From positions 1 to 64,000 of the forward strand of contig JAFJTR010000109.1 in the NCBI GenBank assembly GCA_022559985.1: a DNA stretch of 64,000 nt, in the 5' to 3' direction. The stretch is from Parastagonospora avenae f. sp. tritici 18332-5 (taxonomy: Eukaryota; Ascomycota; Dothideomycetes; Pleosporales; Phaeosphaeriaceae). The position numbers and the translations under genes are program-made. The notes under the pieces are model-generated. The model was given only the letters and a program-made list of their open reading frames with translations, ran no database searches and had not been told where the DNA came from. How positions within the stretch are numbered: position 1 is the stretch's first letter; each line of letters opens with the position of its first letter. Positions 10,985 to 23,522 of this stretch are shown here, one piece after another.

Positions 10985-13226
10985 GGTAAGGGCAATTTTA
11001 CAAGGCTGTGAACGGAATTGGGGGGGTTTTCAAGCACTGATGACCAGGGCTCCGAGCAGGTGAATTGTACTGTCTTAAGCCCACCTGTGCTAAGCCATCA
11101 AGTCCATCTGCAGTGGCAAAAGCACTTTGAGTTTGCCAATACGACAGTGGCGGCCACCAACACCTAGGGATTACTGTTATTCGCGTGTTGCACAGCATCT
11201 TGTTGGCTTCGACCCGCGGTGGCGGAACCCTGACCATTCGCGTAACGATGCTGGCGCCTCAGGGCGTAGCGTTTCCTTGGTATTTGGGGGCTGAAGACTG
11301 GGAGTCGTGGGGCATCGAAGCGCATGCTCTGTTGAGAGGCTGATGAGCGAGCTGCATATTTCGTGCGATAAGATAAGCTGCCAGACAGGAAGTTACGGGG
11401 ACGAGAGGATTGGACATGTGGAAGAGCCTCAGCCTAGTCCAGCCATCGAACATGATTGGAGAGCCAGTCTTACCGTACTGCAGGGCACTGAGAGCGGCAT
11501 GTGAGGATTCTGGACTTCTCTTCGAGATCAAGTTCGGTGGTCGCAGGACGTACCCAAGGCTGTGGAATGTCTGCATGCGGAACAGCGTTGATGGCTGTGC
11601 ACTCACCCCGCTTTGTGTGAACTTGAGCCCCGACTGTCTACATGCGCAGCTGAATTTACGCCTGCGAAATAGCGCCTTCATCAATGCTACAAGATGTTTT
11701 CGGCCAGTAAAACTTTGGTCGGTGAATTCATGCCAAGCCCGTGAAGCGAATGTGGCAGACGAGCGGTCTGCCATTCCAGACAACTGCATGTTTGCCGTCC
11801 TTCTCATGTGATCGACAGACATTCTTGTCGGCGTGCACCGAGTACATCCTCCTTTTTTTATCTCTTTGTCGCTCGGTATGGCTGTGACAATGTTGCTTAT
11901 GCCTTCAGCAAGGCTCCACGGGGTGTTTTCTTCAAGGCGTGTTGCACAACTCTCAAAGTTAGAAATCAAGCCATGATTGCAATTGACATTCAAGTGCTTT
12001 CGGTGGGAACGTGGTGATGCTCGGTTTGCCGCTTGGTGAAAATGAGGTTGACAGCCAGCACGAATTGCCTACCTCACTTAGCATGATAAAAGGCCCGTCT
12101 GATGTGTTTCTTTAGTCTCAATTCGTCATGGCGACGACCCATCGCATATTCCAATATGCTTGACATCCTTCAGTTATCATGACGAATACCTGAGTAGTGA
12201 CTGATATGTGGAAGTGCTTTTGGATTTCCCCGGCCATGACTCCAACACCAATTCAAGCCTGCAAAACATTATTGGTTGTCAGGAAAGCGCGGTAAGCTGT
12301 CGTTCGGTATGGTACGGGCACTGGGTCTGCCCCTGCAGTAGCGCGCACTGTCAGGTCGAAAGCAGTTGGCGTCCACCTTCTTAAAATCCTGTGGGACTGG
12401 AACGTGATTCAGACACAATTATTCAAAGCGGGGCGCTATGAACGTCGGCTTGCCATTCCTTAGCATACATCCAGTATCTCGAGTACCTTCATGGTCCAAG
12501 GGCTGCGACGTGTATGAGAAAACCGAAATCGCGGTACGTGTTCGTTTCCACGGTCTTTGCCTCAGGAGGTTTTACCTAATCCAGCGCAAGGACCGGCGGT
12601 TTGCGCGTACACCGCTCGGCCTTGTAGTAAAGCCGAAACCCCACATCTACAACGGTGTCTATTATTGCGAGTGGGTCTTATCCAAGATCTGCATCGGATT
12701 CCGATTCCTCTGCGACTGGACATGAGCTGGGTAGATTACGTCTTCCTTGCGCACTATGCCAGTGCTAGTTGGGATCTGCTGGTTCATGGTATTGGAGTCA
12801 TGCTGACCAGGAAACAGGAAGAAATTTGAAAGAGTTCAGACTCTTCAGTGTGTCTTTCCAGCCCTCAAATTGTAGACGGGGAGATTCACACGTTCTTTAA
12901 AGCGCTGGGTCATGATTCGACGCGACTTCAAAGTGAGGAACGAACAGCTCAAGCCATGTGATCCTGGACCACTCACTGCCTGTTGCAAATGCTATTTAAA
13001 GATTCTCAAGCAGACGATAGAATCTACTGATATCGAAAAGAAAGTCTCGAGGAAGTTGCAGAAGTGTTTATGCCATGCGTGGCCGATGGTATCATTATTA
13101 TCATATCTTCCAGAGAGTTGCTCGAAGAACTGCCGCGATTCCACCAGCAAGAGATGTATTCTCTGGTGAGCAGTCCGAACTCGACAAAGCCCTCATCCAC
13201 CCATCCGTACTCTTCAGAAGGCCACA
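10985..13226. other. Gene-poor intergenic stretch
   Basis: 2.2 kb without a supported gene. A long minus-strand open frame at 11259-11993 has no start context, domain or hydrophobic pattern and was rejected. Other frames here are short and mutually overlapping. Confidence 0.45.
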
Positions 13227-13890
13227 TTACTTCTCACAAGGAATGTCGGTCGGCGTCTTTGAAGGTTCGATGATGAAATCATCGTAAGACACCAGGCTCC
13301 CAGAGTGAGGAGTGATCTGCGGGAGACCGCTGGCGTCCTTGGTGACAGTAAACCGGGTTGAGTAGCTTCATTCCACTATTAGCATCTTTCGCTCAATCCA
13401 CTGCCATGCGAGAAGAGCGGTGAGTTGGGTACGTACTACGCCTGAGAACAGTTTCCACCATCATAGGTTGACTGAATGACACCGAGCACCTGGTAGACCT
13501 TGTGTGCACCCGTCTCAGAGTCAACGGTAGTCGCATTGGGCTTATGGTTCCAATGCTTGTTGCCCGCTGGAGGAAGAAGCCTTTCCTTCAACGCGATAAT
13601 CTCATTGGCGCCAGTGGCGACGATCCCACGAACGATGAGTGTTCCGTTCGCCGTGAAGTAGTCTGCGAAGGTTTCCCTCACAGCTGGATCCTCGGTGGAA
13701 GCATAGAGCCTATTAATCTTAGTTCAGTGCTTTCGTCGCTTTGGTTACTGGCTAGAATGCTGGTGGCGTACGTTTGTACATAGGATTTAAACCCCGATTC
13801 GACACCAGGCCCTGCAGAGTACTTGGACATGTCGATTGAGGCAGCTGTGCCTAGGAGGCAAGCCGGCGCGACGAACGATAAAAGCTTCAT
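13227..13890 (-). CDS. Small secreted SnoaL/NTF2-like protein
   Basis: There are three exons: 13890-13772, 13709-13440 and 13365-13227. Intron 1 has donor GTACGC and acceptor TTAATAG. Intron 2 has donor GTAGTA, branch GCTAAT and acceptor ATGAAG. Both junctions keep phase, and using a nearer AG in intron 2 would put a TGA in frame. The product is 175 residues with a signal peptide (MKLLSFVAPACLLGTAAS). The body reads like a fungal SnoaL-like protein: FADYFTANGTLIVRG, LLPPAGNKHWNHKPN, KVYQVLGV, FTVTKDASGLPQITPHSG and a C-terminal PCEK. The HWNHKPN segment lies where NTF2-fold enzymes place pocket residues. No partner gene is near and substrate is unknown. It may share a fold with the product at 5250, but sequence similarity is weak by eye. 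Confidence 0.85.
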
Positions 13891-14987
13891 TGTCGCTGTT
13901 TCTGTGTGTCTATCGGATGTATGACGAAGTGGCAAGGAAGCTACACATAGGAGGGTCGACGTATGACGGGCTTTATACGCGAACGATTAAGCATAAAAGT
14001 TAGCATACTTTATGATGAAGCGGGGTCTTGTTCTAGACGTCGGTGGGCCGTTCAAAGGAGCGTCCAAACCAGTACAGTCGGACTTGGCCTCGGTCTTGTT
14101 CAACGATTTTTCAATGTCGGACCGATCGTCGTGGTCGGATTGGTCCTTCGATACGATAGACGACGATGCGACCCATGACAATATTCTCCCGTGTGGAGCT
14201 TGAACACGACACGTTAACAAGATCGTACACCGTGTAACCTGCTAGGAGCAGTGCCCCTTCCAAGGATATGTCATGCAACTCAAGGACCTCCACTTTCGAC
14301 GAGTCGGCAGCCTTCCTCCTACACATTACAACTCTGAACCCAAGCAGTTGTCGAATATGGAGACAGCCACGATGCCGTTACCACCGACATAGTTTTCAAG
14401 ACTTTGCAAACAAGACACTACGGTGAGTAGGAGTAGTGACATCTAATGGGCCTTGTCGAGGAGCAAGCATGAAGGAGAACGAGTATGACGACCTGCACTA
14501 CAAAAATCAGACTGTGTATAGCACGATTAGTCCTTACCCACGAGCGCCAGTGCCTGAATAAAATGATTACACCGAACCATGAAATTGAGCGAAAAATGTT
14601 CGAAGCGGTGCTAGAAGCGTCGTACCAGAGCCATTTTGCACCAAGCTCCTGTACAGGGAAGTGATTCGGGAAGTCACTAAAGCGGTCAGAACCGTGTCTT
14701 AGGCTAGCTGTAGACATTGCAACCGTGCAGGATCTGCACCAGGGTAGAACGAATTCAGCCAATCTCGCGTCGCGCATGTTGTGCTTCTTGCTGATCAGAG
14801 ACGTAGTTCAGGCGAAAGCGTTTCCATGGAAGCAACGTGCTTTTCATCTTCTTGCTTGACATTGTCAGTTGGAAGTAAAATCAAAACCTTGAACACATCA
14901 ATATTCACCAACAGAAACACATCATTCACTGCACGAAATGACCATGTCACATCAAGCACATTATATTGTAGTGCGTACGTCCTCAGA
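13891..14987. other. Intergenic stretch
   Basis: No gene recognised. Frames at 13963-14326 and 14418-14777 overlap on both strands, as chance frames do. Confidence 0.45.
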
Positions 14988-16611
14988 CTATAGCAAATAC
15001 TGGAAGTACAAGTTCTCCTTGTCCGTCATATCCTGCAGGCCATTTTCTCCGTGAATCTCCTCGCCAGCCTCGTGGAACTTGCCGCTCATTGAGTAATCGA
15101 CAAAATCCCTGGGCAGACCGGCAGCCTCACGCTGGTCCTTCTTTTGCTTCTGCATCCAGGTGATAAGTACGACCTGGGCGATGACAACACCCCAAAGAAT
15201 GCACCAGATGGCGAGAATGCCTTTCAGCGCATTGACCTGCGACGTGTCAGCGGGTATCTGAAGAGCAGAGGAGAGATGGCAAACTTACGTATTGTGGCTG
15301 GAACTTGGCGTCGAAGATGTACGGGGTGATGATGTTTCCGATGGAGTTTCCGGCATTGAAAGAAGTGTAGTAGATTGCTTTCTTGGTCTGGCCAGCGCAA
15401 TTGCCGCCCATCCAGGAGATCAGGAGAGGGTTGATGGCGAACACGAATGCGATGAGATAGTATCCGACAAGTAAGCCGCCTTTATTTGCTTTGTTCTTTG
15501 GGAGCGCGACTAATAGTGCGACTCCAACGATGACAATCGTGACGAGCGCGAGGAGAAAGGGCGACTTGCGCTTGAAGCGGTATGCAAGCCACGATGCGCC
15601 GAGGATGGACACGAACTGAAGAGCGCCAAAGGGCATGTTGAGAAGTACTGCTTCATCAGCGGTGAAGCCTGCGAGGTCCTTCAAAATGATGGATCCAAAG
15701 ACTGAAGATACAGAGGCGCCAGCATTGACGGCGATCACCATGATCATGTACAGCCAATATTTGGGCTCTGTCACAGCTTCGATGACATGCTTCCAGTTGA
15801 ACTTGTGCGATACGATACCCTGCTGGTTCGCCTTCAAGCGATCGACGGCCTTGAGCCTGTCTTCGTGCGACAGGAATCGAGCTTCTCCAGGGCTGTCGTG
15901 AGCCCACCAGTAAGTGATAAGACCTATTGCGATGGTCAAGAGTCCAAAAAAGAGGTAGACGATCTGGTATCGATGGAGAGAGCTGGAGTGGATGCGACCG
16001 AAGCCGTAGACGATTGGGGCGCTGAGGAGTGTGCTGAGACCATAGCAGCTGTACCAGCAAGCAACACGGAAAGGCTGTTCGGATCGCCTGTAAAATGCGA
16101 TGGTGATCATTGAGAAGAGCGGGATGACGGCGGCTTCGAAAGCACCCAGGAAAAATCGCGACGCGAGAAGACCAGCATAGTTCGTCGATCCGGCCAGACC
16201 ACCAGCAACGGAGATACCCCAGCAGGTGATGATGACGGGCAAAACATGACGATATCGAAGTTTGACAAGGATCCAAGCGGCCAGCGGTTGCACGCCGAGT
16301 TGTGCATAGTATCCGATGTTGCCAATGTTGGCGTAGTCGTTGCCCTTGAGATGCGCATCGGTTTTCAATCCGTAAACAGCAGTCAAGCCAATGATTCCCT
16401 TGTCTGCTGATTGGAGAAAATAGACCATGCAAAGAAGCGAAAGCATCCAGATATCCGTCTTGCGAAGGATGCGTTTGTTGTCCGCATCAGTGCAGAAGTG
16501 AGCGGCGCTCAGGCCGAGATCCTTGCCCTCCTCGAATGCTATAGCATCGACACTCGATTCGGAGGCGTGCTCGATGCCATGGGCGGACGACTTTTCAATG
16601 CTCGAGGTCAT
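14988..16611 (-). CDS. MFS transporter, allantoate permease (Dal5/ACS) family
   Basis: There are two exons, 16611-15289 and 15236-14988, with a 52-bp intron (GTAAGT...GTCGCAG, phase 0). The first ATG in frame is at 16611; the codon preceding the open stretch upstream is TTG. The product of about 523 residues has 12 predicted membrane helices and a short acidic N-terminus. The family signature RKTDIWMLSLLCMVYFLQ opens helix 1, ADKGIIGLTAVYGL follows, and the second half carries WMGGNCAGQTKKAIYYTSFN and GNIITPYIF. The C-terminal tail (MQKQKKDQREAAGLPRDFVD) matches the pattern common to fungal Dal5-like carriers of ureides, vitamins and small organic acids. The actual substrate is not readable. 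Confidence 0.92.
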
Positions 16612-17953
16612 CTCGCTCAAAGGGATAATGTGGAAAGATGGACAAGATGGATCCGGGGATGCCGTCGAATCTGGGGCAGATTGTGCAAATTATATGGAGA
16701 TATTTGGGGCACGGTGTGGGGTGGCTCCCATCCCACCGAACTTGAGCGGTCATTAGCCTGAATCGCTTGTAGAGACACGGGACGATGCTGACACCGGCGC
16801 GTGGCCGCCGCAATCCCCAAACTGTGTTGTGAGCTCAACCGAAAATATGGCGAGGATCCCGAATCCATTGGGGTAAATGTAATAGATCATTCACAGTAGG
16901 TCTGTGGTTATCGTGTCTATACACTTTTCCAGAGTTCGACACAGTGCATTGTATCTTCTCTTCACGACACGAGACATCTGCTCACTGGTCGCAATATTGC
17001 AATGGACCTTCTTCGGCGTCGATGCACCGGTATCTAAACACAATTCATTATTTGATTCGTGGAAGATCGGGAGATGACCGCGCTATCAGGAGCTATGGCG
17101 ATGTGCACGGTGTACCTCCGCAGGAAGTCCTCTCACTACGTTGGTCCGCATTGTCCGCGGATGGTCCATAGGTGGGATGTTACGATCCCGCCTCAATGGC
17201 TGCATGTGGTGTAGGTCCGGTTGGGATATTTGTGTACATCAAGCTGTGGTGTTGTAGAGTTTTAATGGGGCATGTGGAGATGAGATCTCCTGTCAAGATT
17301 TGCCTAGCAAGCTTGGTACGGAAGGCAGTTGCTTGGCTCCGCCCTACCCCACGCGCCAACCGGCCATCAGGCCCCCCATGGCATTCGCAACCAAAATCAC
17401 GGCGCTTCATGTCCGGGATATGATATGCAATTATTGCGCTTCTCAATGTAATGTGAACACGCGCAATGTGCTTTTGGTGCGAAATGGGCGCAGTTGTGGT
17501 GAATCTCCCACATCGTGGATTCCCTTGCTCACCATTGGGCGCATGATGTTCTATCCACCAAACAATCAAACTACGAGCACAGCCTTGCGACTTCGAGATC
17601 ACCTCTACCCAAGGCGACGGTGCAGCATGGTTGGATAGACGTATGTAGCGAACTATTTGCTTTCAATACCCATGCTACATATAGTACACACGTCACGTAG
17701 GCCCGCCCGGAAGCGTCGGAAGAACGAGTGTACTTTGTAGTCTGTCAGCTACATGCCATTGGCGGAAGACGTTGTTCCGCATGCCACTGCTAAACTACGC
17801 CCACGCCGTTTGAAAGCAACCACCACAGGACCACGGATTGAGGATGAATGGGAAGCATCACCATAGAATCCCAGCGATCTTCACGACACCACATCGATTT
17901 CCTCGTAAAGACATTACATTATTTTGCGTGCGTATCGCCATGCATCAAGATAC
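16612..17953. other. Intergenic stretch upstream of the Dal5-type carrier and downstream of the GH3 gene
   Basis: No gene was recognised. The first few hundred bases upstream of 16611 are the carrier's promoter. Frames at 17172-17638 overlap on both strands and have no domain. Confidence 0.45.
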
Positions 17954-20698
17954 TCAAACCGCCAAGGTTCCCTGAAGCACAAGGTCTCGCGAGCTGAAGC
18001 CCACACTCACCATGACACCTCCTTGAGGCAAACGCCACGTCTGCGCAACGACATCCCAATAGCTCAAGTCGCGCCTACACAAGTCGAACTGGATCCGAGT
18101 CGAGCCTCCAGCCGGGAGCGTAACCTTCTCGAAGCCTCGCAAGCTTCGGACAGGGGCAGCCGCTTCGTCTGGGAACGCGAGATAGAGCTGTGCGACCGTT
18201 GCTCCGTCTCTCTTGCCGGTGTTATTGACGGTCACATCGACAATCGCGAGTGTAGCCCAAAGCTCGACATTGCCGCCTGGGAGAATTGGGGCGGCTGGGT
18301 TCGGTGTTCGAGATGCGTTGGCGACTACGATGTTGGTCGTCATGTTGGTCAGATTGAATGTAGTGTAGCTGAGCCCGAAGCCAAACTCGTATGCAACGCT
18401 GGAGTTTGCGGCATCAAACTCCTTGTAGTCGATAAGATTGCCCTCTACAAAGTCCGCTTGCCATGCATCAGGATTGGTCGCCGATGCGAGCGGCGCACTG
18501 GTGACGAGGTTTTTGGCGTAGTCGGTCTCGTTGCTGGCGATGGTGTATGGCAGCTTTCCAGATGGGTTCACGTCGCCCCATAGAATGTCTATGATCGAGT
18601 TGCCCGTATCCTGACCGGGCATGTGTGCGGCCAAGATGGCAGTGACATTGGGATGGTTCCGCCATGGAAGGGTGTTTGGCGCAGCACCATGCAAAACCAC
18701 AACTGTGTTGTTGCACACTTTTGCGGTTTCTTCAACGACTTTGGTTGAGTTCCATTCCGCGATCAAGGTGGTACGGTCTTCGCCCTCGCTTGCCCAGGAC
18801 TTGAGGAAAACGACACATACATCCAACGGGAGTGGAGCGATCGAGGACATGACGCCGCTGACGATCATATCATTGCTTGTGATGTATTGCACTTGTGCGC
18901 GGTAAGATCGCGCTCGAGCTTTGATCGCCTCAAGCGGTGATACCAAGGAAGAGAATCTGCCAGTTCCACTTCCACCGCCAACTGCAAGAGTCCCAATGTC
19001 ATAGTCCGACTGTAGATATTGGCCTTCGGTAACGTCTGCCGCATCGTTACCGAACACTCCGATCCTCTTGGGTTGCCGCAACGGCAGAGAGCCATTAGCG
19101 TTCTTCAATAGGACGGTCCCTGCTGCACCAAGCTCTCTAATGAGTCTTTCGTGCTCTTCCTTTCGAACGTCAACAACTGGACCCAGGGTGAAGTTGTTAA
19201 CGTAGTTTTGACTTGGGAAGAAGCCAAGCTTTGGAGTGTAGCCGTCGATGGGTGGGAAGTTGGCGTCCTGGCCCAGGTAAAAATATGGCGTCATGATGCG
19301 TAGAACCATGTCGTCGACGCGCTGAACAGACAGCGTGCCGTTGTTTCTGAACATTTCTTTGATCAGCAACCTTCGTATGGCTTCTACAGCAAACACAACA
19401 CTTACACCGCAATGGTCACATTGCCGCCAAAAAAGGACGACGTTCCACTTGTGAAGCCGATGCCTCCAGGCATGTCCATATCCTGCTTGATGTGAGCAGG
19501 TATTATTTGCGATGATTGAAGCACCAGATAAAGCGCGAAATGTACAGATGGGGGCGACATCGACGCATTTGATGGAAGAACCTACCAGTCCAGCTTGAAT
19601 TGAGGCAACACCCGAGTGAGTCGCTGCCCAGTCAGACATCACGTAGCCTTGGAATCCGAGCTCCTCCTTAAGTAGCCCATTCAGGGTCTTTGAGTTCTGG
19701 CACCCGTAGCTGTTCCACCATTAGTCAAGAGTGTTAGTCGATTCGACCAAGTAACTTGCCTGCCATTAATGCGTTGATAAGAACACATCACGGACGAGGA
19801 TCCAGCCCGGATTGCATTATAAAATGGCCATAGATAGGTTTCGTGCATGGTCTTGCTCACATTGTTAGCTTCGGCTCATCCGCTTTGGCATAAGACGCAC
19901 CTTGTCGTCGATGTTCGAGCTCAGTGCCTCAATGGTAGTACCGTTGCTCGTCGACGGATTCCGCTGCGTCTCCTGCTCATTCAATATATAGTGCTTGACG
20001 CAGGCCTGCACACCCGTACTCTGCATGCCGATGATCGAGTCTTCGACAAGAACGCCGGAGAGATACGCGTCGGGACTAAATCCTTCCCAGTTGCGACCAC
20101 CAAAAGGCGAGCGCCCAAGAGGGCCCACTACCGGTCCGAGAGCAACATGTGAGCCTTTCTCGCGGAACTCGGTGGCCATGTAGACGCCGCGCTGATGGGC
20201 TAATTCACGGTCCCAGGATGCGGCGACGGAGAGTCCGGCTGGGAAGACGGATGCTTCGACTGCTTGGCGGATCGCGAGTGGACCGTCTTGGAGACAAAGA
20301 CCACTGAAACCCAGGCGCTCGATGGGCGCGATGTTGCCGACACATGGACCAGGCGTGCCTGAAGAAAGGGGTTAGTACAGAGGATGAAGTCCGCTTGTAT
20401 CGTGGGTGGAAAATCATGAAGGCCTTGAACCGTTGGACATACCAGTGACCATTCGAGCCTTCTCTTCAATCGTCAGCTTTCCCACGAACGCCCGGGCTTT
20501 CTCCAATGCCGCTTCCCATCCTCCAGCACCCGTGATATTCGCTGACCTCGAAATTAGCAAGAGTAATGACCAGTTTCACTTTGCCGCCGACTTACGTGAA
20601 GGATATACGGGCGGGCTCGTGTTGTACTGAGTGTGTGTGAAATTGAACTGGGCCGCAACAGCCGTGGCGCAACTGAGCGAAACGAGCGAGCGCAACAT
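17954..20698 (-). CDS. Secreted GH3 beta-glucosidase
   Basis: There are seven exons: 20698-20596, 20541-20443, 20358-19901, 19851-19760, 19709-19586, 19482-19406 and 19346-17954. All phases agree and give 781 residues. A signal peptide opens the protein (MLRSLVSLSCATAVAA). The GH3 N-terminal barrel shows CVGNIAP, LQDGPLAIRQ, GPVVGPLGRSPFGGRNWEGF, CVKHYILNEQE and the nucleophile motif VMSDWAATHSG. The GH3 C-terminal domain has GTVLLKNANGSLPL and KSWASEGEDR, where the Glu is the usual position of the acid/base. A fibronectin III-like domain closes the chain. It should release glucose from cellobiose or other beta-glucosides outside the cell. Intron 4 (19710-19759) uses a GC donor (AG|GCAAGT). 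Confidence 0.95.
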
Positions 20699-21652
20699 TA
20701 TGGAAGGGATGAAAGTCTTTCCCGGCCTTACGCTTGACTATGCAACACGATCAAGATGTACCGGGTACTTTGCACACCTTTTGTACGCTGACATGCCCGC
20801 GACATAAACTTCGCCGATCCTGCTCTTTCTACCAACTCTTCCTCTCCACATCCCTAACTGCGGGGTAATTTAAGTCCCTATGCTTCCATGGGTACCTAGA
20901 GAGAATAAGATTGGGTCGACCACGTTGATGTTGGTCATTGTCGCATGACATCAAGTTCTTCGGCACTTGCCCGCGCGATTCGGGTTTCCACGTGGTGGAG
21001 ACCGACCACAGCAGGTTATGGCAATCCCAGCCCCATCGCAACACGGTATCATGTACAGAAGGAGACGAAGAGATGGATGAAAGTTCGGAGACGCTTCCTG
21101 TAAGAAGTCTAGAGAGTTTATTGACATGCGGGGAAATACGAGTAGCGGACCCGGGCGCGGCTAAACTTCGCATGCACTTGTAGCGCCGACCGACTCACCC
21201 ACAGAACGTCATCTGCGCATGCAGCAATTCGACGGTGATCGCAAGAAGTGCCGAGGAAAGTAAATTGTAGGTTGTGTTAGTGTGGAGGTTACATATATGA
21301 GGAGGAAGGTCCAGGACTGCGCTCTAGCGGTAAGCAAAGGTAGTTATTATCGAGCCGCTCGCACGCCTGGCGCGGTGGACATCAGCTGCACTTTCACTCA
21401 GGTCTTGCGATTTTATGTGACTTGATTCATTCCATCACTGCTGTCTCTGTGGCGCCAAAGTCTCTCGCCTACACGTTCTAATCAATATCTGTCTCTAAGC
21501 TCCGATCTGATTCTTTCTTCCATCCGACAAACCTTTGGCACAGTCCTGCTGCACCTCCACATCCGATTCATTCTACGGCTCGAGGGAAAGCATCCAAACA
21601 CAATAGCCAGACGGACCATGTATCCAGACACATTTGTGAATAGCCGTCATGG
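20699..21652. other. Intergenic stretch
   Basis: It holds the GH3 promoter on its left side. No gene or repeat recognised. Confidence 0.45.
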
Positions 21653-22612
21653 CTAGACTGCCACCATATAGTGCCCATGCATAGGCCCGATCTTATGTCT
21701 AATATTCAGGTGAAATCCCGACTGCCATACCATAGTCAAGTTAGTACATGGGCCACTCGAAAACGGCGGTGGGCCATGCACCTCCGACACCCACATGAGC
21801 GCAGGCGGAATCTGCGCCCATTCGGAGATACGCGACCTCTGGGACTCCTTGCCGTAGTCAGCCGGGAGCCAGAGATGTTCGTACTCAGGCTTGATGTGGA
21901 ACCAGACACACGCGTCGTAGCAGTTAGTGGAGGCGATCTCAAGCTTGCTGATGGCATTTTCGAAGAAGGCGGCGTCGTATTGGAAGAGCGGGTGGGTGTG
22001 GTCAGTTCTCCCGCGGATTGTGTCCATGTACTTGCTGTATAAGGTAGTGTTGTGGATAAAGAAGCGGAATCCGGGATTTGCGCGACGTAGGCGAACGATG
22101 GGGAGGATGTCGTAGTATGTTGCATCTGGACTTCTGCCGCCTGAGCAGGGGATGCAGGCATATGGCCTCTTCGTATAGCCACGATGGGGCTCAATTATCA
22201 GGGTTCCGGTCGCGCCTCCGACTCCTTCGCAGAGCCATGTCTTGGTGTAGGCATCCACGTCGGCGGCTTCCGCATGAATGATCGAGTTCTTCTTGTGAAC
22301 AAGGAGAAATTCCTGCCGGAGTTGGCGACATGTCTGCGTCAGTGCCCGACCGGGAGCCTTGCCTTGCCATGGATTGGCCTCGGGCAAGACTGGGTCATGG
22401 ATCATGACGACCTCGGTGTCCTCGAGGCAAAGTTTGTAGAAGGCATTATGGAGTTCGCCAGGAAACGTGAACAGGCGGGAAGCGAGGTTGGTGGCTTTGT
22501 TGTCTTTTCGGGCAGCCTCGCGCTCAAGTTCTCGTTTGGCAACGCGTCCCGAGCGGCGGGTCTTGGAGGGGCGCGTGGCGTCTTCGCTAACAAAATCGCC
22601 ATCTGAATCCAA
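21653..22612 (-). CDS. Uncharacterised protein, F-box/2EXR-like family
   Basis: One long frame of about 319 residues. No ATG lies between the upstream stop and the start of the recognisable sequence; the frame opens with TTG at 22612. The true start is therefore probably in an upstream exon, with an acceptor such as TTGGATTCAG just before 22602. The basic N-terminus (SKTRRSGRVAKRELEREAARK) is followed by FTFPGELHNAFYKLCL and QTCRQLRQEFLLVHKKNS. That arrangement is shared with a large group of fungal F-box-derived or 2EXR proteins in which a Leu/Pro motif precedes TCRQLR. A Trp/Tyr-rich middle follows (YDACVWFHIKPEYEHLW). Such proteins are abundant in plant-associated ascomycetes and poorly understood. 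Function not assigned. Confidence 0.65.
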   Translation of the reverse strand: MDSDGDFVSEDATRPSKTRRSGRVAKRELEREAARKDNKATNLASRLFTFPGELHNAFYKLCLEDTEVVMIHDPVLPEANPWQGKAPGRALTQTCRQLRQEFLLVHKKNSIIHAEAADVDAYTKTWLCEGVGGATGTLIIEPHRGYTKRPYACIPCSGGRSPDATYYDILPIVRLRRANPGFRFFIHNTTLYSKYMDTIRGRTDHTHPLFQYDAAFFENAISKLEIASTNCYDACVWFHIKPEYEHLWLPADYGKESQRSRISEWAQIPPALMWVSEVHGPPPFSSGPCTNLTMVWQSGFHLNIRHKIGPMHGHYMVAV

Positions 22613-23522
22613 ATGCTCTTATATGCAACTCGAGACGACTCGAGGACTCATGCGCCCGAAAGTCTCGGTCTTCTATCAGCAACATGATCTTCCAGACCTC
22701 GAATTTTCTGGAAGTGCCACCTTTGTTTGCTGCGCTTCTACGCGGTCAACCGCCGTGGCAAATTCGTCGAGGCGATACCCAAGAATCAGTCCATGCAGCT
22801 TGACATGTTAGTATGATTTTTTCTTACTAGAACGAAGATGGCACCGGATCCCGAATTCTCTTGATCCGATTTCCTTCGACTAGGAATGGTGAAGACGTGT
22901 GGATTGCGTCTCGGTGCGCTGAGAAGAGGGATCAAGATGGGTTCCGATAGCGAGAACTTTTGCCTTCAATGACAAGAGCTTATTGCGTCTGTCTTGTCGT
23001 GCAGGAAGGGATATACCGCACCTGGACGACATGACACGGCAAAACGCACTCGTGATATGAGAGTTCAATGCCAATACCTTCAATGTCCTTGTTGCAGCGT
23101 TCATGAGGCGAGAGTGGTCAATCACCGTAGCGTTGTCTTCTAGGCTGATTGAATCGCACTCCGCAAACCAGGTTCGTCGATATTGCACTTTGCGCATCCC
23201 CGGATTTGCAGCGCCCACGTCCACGTCGCCGGTGCGCATGACGCATCTCCGTCGCATACATTTACGCAGTCGGAAGAGTGTGCAAATACACGCGCGCCTT
23301 GTCACAGTCCATCGATTCTTCGAAACTCACCATCTCGCGTGTGTGAGGTGAGGTGAGGTGGGGTGAGGTGAGGTGAGATGAGATGAGTTCGTGCCTCCAG
23401 ACGTCCAAGCGCCCCCAACGAGGCAGTGCCACCCGACCCACCCGCCAAGCTCCCCGACGTCCATCCGTTTCGTCACTCCCTTCCAACCTCAACCTCACCT
23501 GCACCTCGCCAACAGCGTCACG
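22613..23522. other. Intergenic stretch with (GTGAG)n tract
   Basis: No gene could be supported apart from a possible first exon of the gene at 21653. A GTGAG pentamer tract occupies 23343-23387, about 135 bp before the next start codon. Confidence 0.45.
23343..23387. repeat. (GTGAG)n microsatellite
   Basis: About nine imperfect GTGAG units, some as GGTGG and GATGA. It lies in the promoter side of the small secreted gene at 23523. Confidence 0.85.

Noticed and set aside
11259..11993. 244-codon open frame on the minus strand
   Set aside because: Amino acid composition (many Arg, Ser, His, Cys), no domain, no hydrophobic or coiled pattern, no splice-linked partner, and overlapping frames on the other strand. 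Best explained as chance.
17172..17638. Frames on both strands between the carrier and the GH3 gene
   Set aside because: Mutually overlapping and without domain features.
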